DNA of 64,000 bases, from assembly GCA_937921825.1 (NCBI GenBank), contig CAKZVK010000043.1, forward strand, positions 32,094-96,093. The letters are read 5' to 3'. This stretch comes from an uncultured Saprospiraceae bacterium. Lineage in GTDB: Bacteria > Bacteroidota > Bacteroidia > Chitinophagales > Saprospiraceae. Numbering within the stretch: position 1 is the stretch's first letter; each line of letters starts with the position of its first letter. The position numbers and the translations under genes were made by a program. The notes beneath the pieces are model-generated. The model was not told the DNA's origin and did no database searches. It saw nothing but the letters and a program-made list of their open reading frames with translations. Shown piece by piece: positions 32,778 to 40,902 of the stretch.

Positions 32778-34415
32778 ATGATTTCTGTTGATGATTTGGC
32801 TGTGGAGTTTAGCGCTCAGACACTATTTAAAAATGTGAGCTTCGTTATTAATGACTCTGATAAGATAGCCCTTATGGGTAAGAATGGTGCTGGCAAATCT
32901 ACCCTCATGAAAATCATAGCAGGCTTACAAAAACCAACGAAGGGCAATGTCCAGCGTCCAAAAGAAGCCATCATAGCTTATCTCCCACAGCATCTTCTGC
33001 TAGATGACAACTGTACAGTATCCGAAGAGGCTTCTAAGGCATTCAGGACAGTCTTCCAGATGAGGGATGAAATGGAAAAACTAAACAAGCAGCTAGAGAC
33101 AAGAACAGACTACGAGTCTAAAGAATACATGGATATCATCAATAGGGTTACAGATCTCGGTGAAATCTATTATGCACTAGAAGAAGTCAATTATGATGCA
33201 GAAGTAGAAAAGACTTTGAAAGGACTTGGCTTTAAGCAAGAGGACATGCATCGCCCGACGAGTGAGTTTAGTGGTGGATGGCGAATGAGAATAGAACTGG
33301 CAAAGATCTTACTACAGAAGCCCGACCTGATACTCTTAGATGAGCCAACTAATCACATTGATATAGAATCTGTCATCTGGCTGGAGGACTTCTTGGTGAA
33401 TAAAGCCAAAGCTGTACTCGTCATCTCTCACGACAAGGCCTTCATCGATAATATCACTAACAGAACGATCGAGATTACGATGGGCAGAATCTATGATTAC
33501 AAGGCAAATTACTCTCACTACCTAGAGCTACGAAAAGATCGTCGGGCCCATCAGCTAAAAGCCTACAAGGAGCAACAGAAAATGATAGCCGATAACAAAC
33601 GCTTCATAGAAAGATTCAAAGGCACTTACTCTAAGACAAACCAAGTGAGTTCGGTGGAGCGGATGCTGGAGAAACTAGAAATCATAGAGGTAGATGAAGT
33701 AGATACATCCTCTATCAAATTACGTTTTCCACCCTGCAAGCGTTCTGGAGATTACCCAGTCACTGCTAAAGGATTATCTAAGAGCTATGCAGATAAAGTC
33801 GTCTTCAGAGATGCAGACCTCTCTATAGAGCGAGGCGAGAAAGTCTCTTTTGTAGGCAGGAATGGAGAAGGAAAATCTACGATGATAAAAGCACTTCTTG
33901 GAGAGATAGAGGTCGAAGGAGAATGCAAACTGGGACACAATGTAGAGGTTGGATATTTTGCTCAGAATCAGGCTTCCTTACTCGATCCCGACATGACAAT
34001 ATTTGAGACTGTGGAGGAGGTCGCTAAAGGTGACGTCAGAACACAACTCAAGAATATATTAGGGAGGTTTATGTTTAGTGGAGATGATATAGATAAAAAA
34101 GTGTCTGTATTGTCTGGTGGAGAAAGAACAAGATTAGCGATGGTCAAGCTACTGCTAGAACCTGTTAATCTTCTGATATTAGATGAGCCTACGAATCACC
34201 TAGATCTTAAATCAAAGGATGTCCTCAAAGAAGCCTTACTAGATTTTGATGGGACATTAATACTTGTTTCGCACGATAGAGCTTTTCTTCAGGGCTTATC
34301 TAATAAGGTCTTTGAGTTCAAAAACAAAAGAGTCATTGAACATTTTGAAACTATAGATGATTTTCTGGCTAGAAACAGGATTGAGAATTTGAAGGAAATA
34401 AATTTGACCAGTTAG
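32778..34415 (+). CDS. ABC-F family ATPase (ribosome-associated, Uup/EttA-like)
   Basis: It has two fused ABC domains and no membrane part. Walker A motifs are GKNGAGKST (about 34-42) and GRNGEGKST; signatures are SGGWRMR and SGGERTR; Walker B motifs are LILLDEPTNHID and LLILDEPTNHLD, each followed by SHD. The inter-domain linker (about 240-315, KDRRAHQLKAYKEQQKM) is the charged P-site tRNA interaction motif region of ABC-F proteins. These act on the ribosome exit site; some give antibiotic protection. The subfamily cannot be settled by eye, and a housekeeping role is likeliest. Confidence 0.93.
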   Translation: MISVDDLAVEFSAQTLFKNVSFVINDSDKIALMGKNGAGKSTLMKIIAGLQKPTKGNVQRPKEAIIAYLPQHLLLDDNCTVSEEASKAFRTVFQMRDEMEKLNKQLETRTDYESKEYMDIINRVTDLGEIYYALEEVNYDAEVEKTLKGLGFKQEDMHRPTSEFSGGWRMRIELAKILLQKPDLILLDEPTNHIDIESVIWLEDFLVNKAKAVLVISHDKAFIDNITNRTIEITMGRIYDYKANYSHYLELRKDRRAHQLKAYKEQQKMIADNKRFIERFKGTYSKTNQVSSVERMLEKLEIIEVDEVDTSSIKLRFPPCKRSGDYPVTAKGLSKSYADKVVFRDADLSIERGEKVSFVGRNGEGKSTMIKALLGEIEVEGECKLGHNVEVGYFAQNQASLLDPDMTIFETVEEVAKGDVRTQLKNILGRFMFSGDDIDKKVSVLSGGERTRLAMVKLLLEPVNLLILDEPTNHLDLKSKDVLKEALLDFDGTLILVSHDRAFLQGLSNKVFEFKNKRVIEHFETIDDFLARNRIENLKEINLTS

Positions 34416-34544
34416 AAAATCTTTCTCAGCATTAATTGCTAAACTATGGGGTTCGATTTCTGGGATTATTGAAACTTTGAAAGTACTCCGTGGGGTTAAT
34501 ATAGATGTAAAGCTTACCACCACTTATAATTACAAAAGGATACT

Positions 34545-34919
34545 ATGATAAAGAAACTCGTCAAACTACTTTTCAATACTGGAAAAACAGCTACCAGCAC
34601 TACCGGTAAGTCAATGGACTTTATTGATGACATTCTAGAGAAAGAGTATCTCACTAACGCCGTCGATAATCTAAAAACCTCTTCTGGCAAGATCGTAGAA
34701 AAAGCAGGAATGGTCTATCAACAAACCAAGGATGCGGTAGAAGACAAAGTGGATATGGGTAAGCTCAAAGAGATGGGCGACAAGATAGTAGAAAAAGGAA
34801 AAGAGGTCACCGAAGATCTATCAGAGTCCATGCAAGACACTTCTTCTACACTAAAGAATGTCATGAAAGAAGGAGAAGAGATGGTGAAAGGTTTTATGGA
34901 TAAAGGTGAAGAAGAATAG
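34545..34919 (+). CDS. Hypothetical amphipathic helical protein, 124 aa
   Basis: No recognised family. The sequence is low-complexity, rich in Lys, Glu, Asp and Met, with repeated helical segments (EKAGMVYQQTKDAVEDKVD; GKLKEMGDKIVEKGKEV) resembling YtxH- or LEA-like stress proteins. There is no true signal peptide. It follows the ABC-F gene by 129 bases and converges on purM 14 bases away. A stress or surface-coating role would be speculation. Confidence 0.7.
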   Translation: MIKKLVKLLFNTGKTATSTTGKSMDFIDDILEKEYLTNAVDNLKTSSGKIVEKAGMVYQQTKDAVEDKVDMGKLKEMGDKIVEKGKEVTEDLSESMQDTSSTLKNVMKEGEEMVKGFMDKGEEE

Positions 34920-34933
34920 ACTTCATCTGAAGG

Positions 34934-36106
34934 CTAATACTTATACACCTCCCCCTTATGATGCACTTCTACACTAGCGTTATCCGCTGCTTCTACCCTA
35001 CCTATAACTTGCGCAGCAATATTTAGAGATTCAGATATTTGGATTAGTTCCTTTGCAGTTTCTTTGTCAGTATATATTTCTAGCCTAGTACCCATATTGA
35101 ATACTTGGAACATTTCTTCATCACTCGTTCCTGACTCCTTTTGTATCAGTTCAAATAGTGGTGGTACAGGTAATAAGTTATTCTTAATCACTTTCACTCC
35201 AGGAGCGAATTTCTTGACTTTGGTATGAGCACCACCGGTATTGTGTATGATACCAGAGATTTTGTCCTTATGATTAGAGAGTATCTGCTTTAATAGAGGA
35301 AGAAAGGTTCTAGTTGCACCTAAGACCAGCTTTCCAATAGTGATTTCCTGTCCATCTATTTCTATGGTATCAGTTAGTTTTTGGCTCCCTGAGAAGATAA
35401 CCTCTAGAGGGGTATTAGCGTCAAAGCTATCGGGGTACTTCTTAGCATAACTATGATCGAAGACATCATGTCTAGCAGAAGTCAGTCCATTACTGCCCAT
35501 GCCTCCATTGTAACTGTCTTCATAAGTCGCCTGACCATACGAAGCGAAACCTACAATGACATTACCAGGCTTGATATCATTAATAATAAGGTCTGATTTC
35601 TTGGCCCTGGCAAAGGCCGTAAAGCCTACGTCTATTGTCCTTACGATATCTCCTACATCCGCTGTCTCTCCACCAGCCAGGTGAATATCTACGTTATGCT
35701 CTTTCAGCATATTACAGAACTGACTTGTGCTCGATATTAGAGTAGCGATTACATCACCGTCTATTAGATTCTTGTTCCGCCCGATAGTAGAACTCAAAAG
35801 TATACCCTCAGTAATACCTACACAGGCCATATCATCAAGGTTCATTACGATAGCATCTTGTGCGATGCCCTCCCAAACACTTAGATCGCCTGTTTCTTTC
35901 CAATACATGTAAGCCAGACTGGTCTTAGTTCCTGCTGTATCGGCATGCATAATATTGACATAATCACTATCGCCACCTGCTACATCTGGTAAAATCTTAC
36001 AGAATGCTAAAGGATAAAGTCCTTTATCCAAACCTTTTATAGCTTGATGCACTTCAGACTTGGAAGCTGATACACCTCTTAATTCATACCTTTTTGGGTC
36101 CGCCAT
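34934..36106 (-). CDS. purM: Phosphoribosylformylglycinamidine cyclo-ligase (AIR synthetase)
   Basis: It closes the imidazole ring to give AIR in purine synthesis, using ATP. The PurM fold is clear: HADTAGTKTSLAYMYWKETG, AIVMNLDDMACVGITEG, the AGGETADVGDIVRTIDVG block (glycine-rich ATP loop) and IIHNTGGAHTKVKKFAPGV. At 390 residues it belongs to the longer Bacteroidota type, in which the usual N-terminal GVD motif is altered. Another purine gene, purB, lies 4 kb away, but they are not an operon. Confidence 0.92.
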   Translation of the reverse strand: MADPKRYELRGVSASKSEVHQAIKGLDKGLYPLAFCKILPDVAGGDSDYVNIMHADTAGTKTSLAYMYWKETGDLSVWEGIAQDAIVMNLDDMACVGITEGILLSSTIGRNKNLIDGDVIATLISSTSQFCNMLKEHNVDIHLAGGETADVGDIVRTIDVGFTAFARAKKSDLIINDIKPGNVIVGFASYGQATYEDSYNGGMGSNGLTSARHDVFDHSYAKKYPDSFDANTPLEVIFSGSQKLTDTIEIDGQEITIGKLVLGATRTFLPLLKQILSNHKDKISGIIHNTGGAHTKVKKFAPGVKVIKNNLLPVPPLFELIQKESGTSDEEMFQVFNMGTRLEIYTDKETAKELIQISESLNIAAQVIGRVEAADNASVEVHHKGEVYKY

Positions 36107-36173
36107 TGAAAATAGTTACTGTTTGGGGATAACGAAATTGCTATCCATGACACTATAGTAATAGAATGTGGTA

Positions 36174-36181
36174 CAAAGATA
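36174..36181 (-). promoter_or_regulatory. -7 promoter element of purM
   Basis: CAAAGATA on the plus strand reads TATCTTTG on the minus strand, an exact TAnnTTTG match, 67 bases before the purM ATG. Confidence 0.5.
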
Positions 36182-36299
36182 ACTTTAGCAGCGATTTAGC
36201 TAGGTTTTGCATCAATTTTCCAATGAATATTAATATTTATTTCTGCTATAAACCCCGTATTTATTAGGCTTTGAAGAAAAATCAAAAAAACTTCATTTT

Positions 36300-36447
36300 T
36301 TTTCACATCCCAAGCAACGAATTGATCGAAATAAGTATCTGAGCTATAACTAAGGTCTAAAGTGACCTTTAAAGTTTAAAAGTTTAACTGATTTTTAAAT
36401 ATTGCCCTGTTAAGAGGTTGTTACATGGACAACCTCTTATTTTTTTG
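36300..36447 (+). ncRNA. Candidate small RNA ending at an orphan terminator
   Basis: In the 412-base gap between divergent purM and bshC there is a plus-strand terminator with no open reading frame before it. Just upstream is a second hairpin, AAGGTC/GACCTT (36352-36357 with 36364-36369). This is the layout of a short structured RNA. The 5' end is not defined and no known RNA family was recognised. Confidence 0.4.
36411..36447 (+). terminator. Intrinsic terminator in the purM-bshC gap
   Basis: An 11-bp stem TAAGAGGTTGT/ACAACCTCTTA (36411-36421 with 36429-36439) and 7-base loop are followed by a T7 run. No plus-strand protein gene precedes it for over 1.4 kb. Confidence 0.85.
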
Positions 36448-36502
36448 CCCATACCCTTCCTAATTAGTCATTTCTAAAACCTTTCTCTGGTATTCTTATT
36501 TC

Positions 36503-36510
36503 TACCTTTG
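36503..36510 (+). promoter_or_regulatory. -7 promoter element of bshC
   Basis: TACCTTTG exactly matches TAnnTTTG and ends 8 bases before the bshC ATG, so the mRNA would be nearly leaderless if this start codon is right. Confidence 0.5.
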
Positions 36511-36518
36511 CATCGCAT

Positions 36519-38111
36519 ATGGAAGTTAAAGAAGTAGACTTTTCGAGTATTCCCCAGTTGTCCAATAGGGATCGGACATTCACCTTAGAGAATGAAAAGT
36601 TCGAATCTTTTCAAAGCTATATTTCAGAGTTTAAATACTTTGAGCAGGTCATAGCTAACAGAGAGCAACATCAAGTAGATAGATCCTTACTGCACTCGGT
36701 CCTACAAGATCAGTATAGCCAGACTAAGAATAGTGAAAAGACGAGTAACAACCTAGCCGCTCTTAAGGAGCCGAATACCTTCACTGTCACTACTGCTCAT
36801 CAACCCTCTTTACTGACAGGACCTCTCTATTATATCTTCAAAATCCTCAGTGCTGTAAATCTTGCTGATCGGCTAAGAATAGCCTTTCCTTCTAAGCAGT
36901 TCGTACCAGTGTTTGTGATAGGTGGAGAAGACCATGACTTTGAAGAAATAAATCACTGCCATCTGTATGGTAAGAAAATAGAATGGGAAACAGCTGCAGG
37001 TGGGCCAGTCGGAGAGTTATCCACCTCAGGTCTAGATACGGTCTTAATTCAAGTAAAAGAGATTCTAGGAGATAAGTCCTTAGCACTCCCAATACTAGAA
37101 AAGCTTAGTACGCAACTCTCCTCTATAAAGACCTATGCTGAATTTTCCTTTAGGCTAACCCATATCTTGTTTGATCATCTAGGCTTAGTCATCCTTAGAA
37201 TGAACAACAAAAAACTGAAGAGTGCACTTATTCCAACTATAAAAAAGGAGATCTTTGAGCAAGCCAGTCATCACAAAGTCACTGAAACTCAAGAGTCCAT
37301 TAAAGAAGCTATAGGTTATGATGCACAGGCACATGTCCGTGATATCAACTTCTTCTATCTCAGTAAAAATGCTAGAGCCAGAATAGAAAAGGAGGGTGAC
37401 AACTATATCGTAAAGGACCTAAATAAAAAATGGACCTTAGAAGAACTGACAACAGAGATACACAATAACCCTGAGCGCTTCAGTCCTAATGTGGTCATGC
37501 GTCCCATCTACCAAGAGACTATCTTACCTAATCTCGCATATATAGGTGGCGGTGGAGAGATTGCCTATTGGACTGAAAGGAAATCACAGTTTGAGCATTT
37601 TGGTCTACCCTTCCCTATGCTTATCCGTCGTACATCGGGCATGATTATCACTCCAGCTAGTGCGAAGCAAATGAATACTCTAGGTCTTTCCCTGAATGAT
37701 AGTTTCTCTGATGAACAAGCTCTAACCAATCTGATGATACAGAACTCAGAACATGCTGATTATCACTTGACCACCTATAAAGAAGAACTAAAGGCTGTAT
37801 TCGACAAGATAGCTGAGCAAGTAGAACAGATAGATAAGAGTATCGTAAGCACGACGAAGTCGGAAGCGACCAAAGCTGAAAAGAGCATAGACTACCTTGA
37901 ATCCAAACTCAAGAAAGCCATCAAACAAAAAGAGGAGGTGAACCTCCAACGTATCGCAAAGCTGAAGAAAAATCTCTTCCCTAAAGGCCTACAAGAACGC
38001 CACGATAATATACTCCAATACATATCTAGGTATGGACCACAACTCATAGATGAGCTAGGTCCTCATTGTGACCCTTTTGATAAGAAGATGAAGGTCTTCT
38101 TTATGCAGTAG
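36519..38111 (+). CDS. bshC: BshC, putative cysteine ligase of bacillithiol synthesis
   Basis: It performs the last step of bacillithiol formation, adding cysteine to glucosaminyl malate. BshC hallmarks are visible: TTAHQPSLLTGPLYYIFKIL, VFVIGGEDHDFEEIN (nucleotidyl-transferase-like HxGH-type region variant) and, later, a long coiled coil at about 415-490 (KIAEQVEQIDKSIV; KAIKQKEEVNLQRI). 530 residues is the usual size. The gene overlaps the 3' end of convergent accD by 11 bases. Its presence indicates that this organism makes bacillithiol as a low-molecular-weight thiol. Confidence 0.94.
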   Translation: MEVKEVDFSSIPQLSNRDRTFTLENEKFESFQSYISEFKYFEQVIANREQHQVDRSLLHSVLQDQYSQTKNSEKTSNNLAALKEPNTFTVTTAHQPSLLTGPLYYIFKILSAVNLADRLRIAFPSKQFVPVFVIGGEDHDFEEINHCHLYGKKIEWETAAGGPVGELSTSGLDTVLIQVKEILGDKSLALPILEKLSTQLSSIKTYAEFSFRLTHILFDHLGLVILRMNNKKLKSALIPTIKKEIFEQASHHKVTETQESIKEAIGYDAQAHVRDINFFYLSKNARARIEKEGDNYIVKDLNKKWTLEELTTEIHNNPERFSPNVVMRPIYQETILPNLAYIGGGGEIAYWTERKSQFEHFGLPFPMLIRRTSGMIITPASAKQMNTLGLSLNDSFSDEQALTNLMIQNSEHADYHLTTYKEELKAVFDKIAEQVEQIDKSIVSTTKSEATKAEKSIDYLESKLKKAIKQKEEVNLQRIAKLKKNLFPKGLQERHDNILQYISRYGPQLIDELGPHCDPFDKKMKVFFMQ

Positions 38112-38955
38112 CTGGATTATGAAACATCACTAAGAGGTCAGAAATCTTAGCTTTCAATTCATTTCTACTTACTATGAAATCAAGAAAGCCATGATCTATC
38201 AAGAATTCCGAACTCTGGAATCCTTCAGGTAGGTCTTTCTTTATTGTTTCCTTTATAACTCTAGGACCTGCAAAGCCTATTAGAGCACCAGGTTCTGAGA
38301 AGTTAATATCTCCCAACATTGCAAAAGATGCCGTCACACCTCCTGTAGTGGGATCAGTAAGGAAAGAGAAATATGGCACTTGAGCCGCAGCCAGTAGCGT
38401 CAGCTTAGCTGAAGTCTTTGCCATTTGCATCAATGAGAAAGCGGACTCCATCATCCTAGCACCACCTGTCTTAGATAAGATCATTAATGGAACCTTATGC
38501 TTTACGCAGTAATCTATAGCTCTAGAGATTCTTTCTCCCATAACAGAGCCCATAGAACCTCCTATAAAGGTGAAATCCATAGCCGCTATAACGAGTGGCT
38601 TTTTACCCACTTTTCCTCTGGCTACTGTAATGGCCTCTGTGAGGTCAGTTTTTGCCTTAGCTTTTACAAGTCTATCTGAGTAAGATTGAAGATCTGTAAA
38701 CTCTAAGAAGTCAACAGAATCGAGTTCTTCGAAGAGTTGTTCGTACTTACCATCGAAAATAATATCGAAATAGTCATGAGAACCTATTCGGGCATGATGT
38801 CCACACTTGTGACAGATAAAGAATTGCTCTCTAAATTCTTTGACTGTACCCGGCTCACTACATTTCTTACACTTATACCACAAGCCATCAGGGGCTTCCT
38901 TCTTATTCTTTGTAGCGGTTTGTATTCCTTCTTTAAATCTTTTGAACCATCCCAT
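38101..38955 (-). CDS. accD: Acetyl-CoA carboxylase carboxyltransferase subunit beta
   Basis: With AccA it moves the carboxyl group from biotin to acetyl-CoA, giving malonyl-CoA for fatty acid synthesis. The N-terminal zinc ribbon uses C29, C32, C48 and C51, followed by the crotonase-like carboxyltransferase core (AMDFTFIGGSMGSVMGERI; SKTGGARMMESAFSLMQMAK; DPTTGGVTASFAMLGD). 284 residues is standard. It is not next to accA here. The stop overlaps convergent bshC by 11 bases. Confidence 0.97.
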   Translation of the reverse strand: MGWFKRFKEGIQTATKNKKEAPDGLWYKCKKCSEPGTVKEFREQFFICHKCGHHARIGSHDYFDIIFDGKYEQLFEELDSVDFLEFTDLQSYSDRLVKAKAKTDLTEAITVARGKVGKKPLVIAAMDFTFIGGSMGSVMGERISRAIDYCVKHKVPLMILSKTGGARMMESAFSLMQMAKTSAKLTLLAAAQVPYFSFLTDPTTGGVTASFAMLGDINFSEPGALIGFAGPRVIKETIKKDLPEGFQSSEFLIDHGFLDFIVSRNELKAKISDLLVMFHNPATA

Positions 38956-39099
38956 CCTTTGGGTTTTAAATTGTTAGATGGATAATGTTCTATGGGTTAT
39001 TGCAGGGCCTAAATTTAGGTCATCATAGTCAAGAAACATAAAATAGACCCCAAAAGGTGGCCAACCAAGAACTAACCCACTGAATATCAGCAACTTAAA

Positions 39100-40125
39100 T
39101 TAGTATTTATAAGATTTCACTGTATTGATGAGGTGCTTTACATTCTCCAAAGGTGTATCTGGATATACTCCATGTCCAAGATTACAGATATGCCTACCTC
39201 CGAACTCTGATATCATCTCTAGAGCCGCATTACCTACATCTTCTGGTGCACCATATAAAACGCAGGGGTCTAAGTTCCCTTGTATGACTTGTTCGGAACC
39301 AAACTGTGCTCGAAACTTAGAAGGATCATAAGTCCAATCTAATCCTACTACATCAGCACCTAGACCTACTATCTCATTCATGGAGAAGTAAGCTCCCTTG
39401 CTGAATACAATTTTGGGAACTCCTGTAACCTCTTCGAGTATACGTTTTATGTAAGGAATACAAAATTCAGCATAAAGATCTGCATTCAACATTCCTGCCC
39501 ATGAATCAAATATCTGAAGCACATCAGCTCCATTTGCTTTTTTCAGCTTTAGATACTCAATGATAGTCACAGTTATTTTCTCCAGCAGAAGATGAGCCAG
39601 TTCTGGTTCTTTGTATAGGAAGGCCTTTGCCTTAGAAAAGGTCTTAGAACCTTGTCCTTCTATCATATAAGACATAAGAGTCCAAGGTGCTCCGGCAAAA
39701 CCAATAAGTGGGACTCTTCCATTCAGCTCTTTCTTAGTTAGAGTCAAAGCGTCGTAGACATAAGCTAATTTCTCTGCAGCTGGTTTGCCACTGATGAGTT
39801 TGTCTATATCTGCTTTCGTCTTTATAGTCTTAGGGAAATAGGGTCCTTTCTTTTCTATCAGTTCATATTCTAGTCCCATGCATTCTGGTATAACTAGAAT
39901 GTCAGAGAAGATAATAGCAGCATCGACTCCCAGTATATCCACTGGCTGCACTGTTACTTCTGCAGCTAGATGAGGTGTCGTCACTAATTCTATAAAACCT
40001 GATAGTGAAGACCTTATAGCTCTATATTCAGGCAGAATTCTTCCTGCCTGTCGCATGAGCCATATTGGTGGTCTTTCCACCGATTCCTTATTGATGGTCC
40101 TGAGTAGTAAATCGTTATCTATCAC
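39100..40125 (-). CDS. hemE: Uroporphyrinogen decarboxylase
   Basis: It decarboxylates uroporphyrinogen III to coproporphyrinogen III in heme synthesis. The N-terminal signature [11 protein letters not shown] is at about 20-30, and the second signature is [16 protein letters not shown]. The TIM-barrel end [10 protein letters not shown] and [11 protein letters not shown] is typical. At 341 residues it is full length. It is divergent from dapB with a 36-base gap, and stands apart from other hem genes. Confidence 0.97.
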   Translation of the reverse strand: MIDNDLLLRTINKESVERPPIWLMRQAGRILPEYRAIRSSLSGFIELVTTPHLAAEVTVQPVDILGVDAAIIFSDILVIPECMGLEYELIEKKGPYFPKTIKTKADIDKLISGKPAAEKLAYVYDALTLTKKELNGRVPLIGFAGAPWTLMSYMIEGQGSKTFSKAKAFLYKEPELAHLLLEKITVTIIEYLKLKKANGADVLQIFDSWAGMLNADLYAEFCIPYIKRILEEVTGVPKIVFSKGAYFSMNEIVGLGADVVGLDWTYDPSKFRAQFGSEQVIQGNLDPCVLYGAPEDVGNAALEMISEFGGRHICNLGHGVYPDTPLENVKHLINTVKSYKY

Positions 40126-40136
40126 TTATGATTTTT

Positions 40137-40144
40137 TAACTTTG
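40137..40144 (+). promoter_or_regulatory. -7 promoter element of dapB
   Basis: TAACTTTG exactly matches TAnnTTTG, 17 bases before the dapB ATG. It lies inside the short hemE-dapB divergent gap. Confidence 0.5.
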
Positions 40145-40161
40145 AGCCACGAAAATATCTA

Positions 40162-40902
40162 ATGCCTACTAATAAACTCAATATTGCTCTAATTGGTTAT
40201 GGGAAAATGGGAAAGATTATAGATTCCATAGCCAGAAAGAGAGGACACAAGGTTGCTCTTAAGATTTCTTCCTCTAATTTGAATGCATTCAATGCTGATA
40301 ATTTGAAGGATATCGATGTGGCTATTGAGTTCTCGAAACCCAAAGTAGCCCTCCAGAATCTCAAGACTCTAGCTAATAATAAAATACCAACGGCCTGCGG
40401 TACTACAGGATGGCATGACCACTACCAAGAGGTCTGTAAGTCTTATCTAGATAATAAAGCAGGCTTTATCTATGCTTCTAATTTCAGTCTTGGTGTCAAT
40501 GTGTTTTTTGCACTGAATCAGCATCTAGCTAAACTAATGAATGGGTTTACAGCTTATGACATTGCTATTACAGAAGCCCATCACATCACTAAAAAAGATG
40601 CTCCCAGTGGGACTGCCATCACTCTTGCAGAAGACCTTATAAAGAAGGTAGATAGGAAATCCTCTTGGACACTAGATAGACAAAGCGAAGAAGAAATAGG
40701 TATCAAAGCCATCAGGGATCAAGATATCAAAGGGACTCATACTATCGCCTATAGGTCTGAGATAGATGAGATAAGCATTAGACACAAAGCCTTTTCTAGA
40801 GAGGGCTTTGCGCTAGGTGCAGTCTTGGCAGCAGAATTTATCCATGACAAATCTGACATTCATACCATGCAGGATGTACTGAAGCTCAGTCTACCTGAAT
40901 AA
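40162..40902 (+). CDS. dapB: 4-hydroxy-tetrahydrodipicolinate reductase
   Basis: It reduces the dipicolinate precursor in the diaminopimelate/lysine pathway, feeding peptidoglycan. The NAD(P) fold starts IALIGYGKMGKIID (8-21), the ACGTTGW block binds the cofactor, and the catalytic signature EAHHITKKDAPSGTA carries the His pair and Lys. 246 residues is usual for the short Bacteroidota form. Its last 12 bases overlap the convergent T9SS gene. Mpl, another envelope enzyme acting on a diaminopimelate peptide, is at 52.4 kb. Confidence 0.96.
   Translation: MPTNKLNIALIGYGKMGKIIDSIARKRGHKVALKISSSNLNAFNADNLKDIDVAIEFSKPKVALQNLKTLANNKIPTACGTTGWHDHYQEVCKSYLDNKAGFIYASNFSLGVNVFFALNQHLAKLMNGFTAYDIAITEAHHITKKDAPSGTAITLAEDLIKKVDRKSSWTLDRQSEEEIGIKAIRDQDIKGTHTIAYRSEIDEISIRHKAFSREGFALGAVLAAEFIHDKSDIHTMQDVLKLSLPE

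Noticed and set aside
36300..36447. 6S RNA or a known riboswitch
   Set aside because: No long imperfect hairpin with a central bubble, and no known aptamer core was recognised; kept only as an unnamed small RNA.
38956..39099. Terminator for hemE around 39040-39060
   Set aside because: The pairing is weak and there is no U-run on the minus strand.
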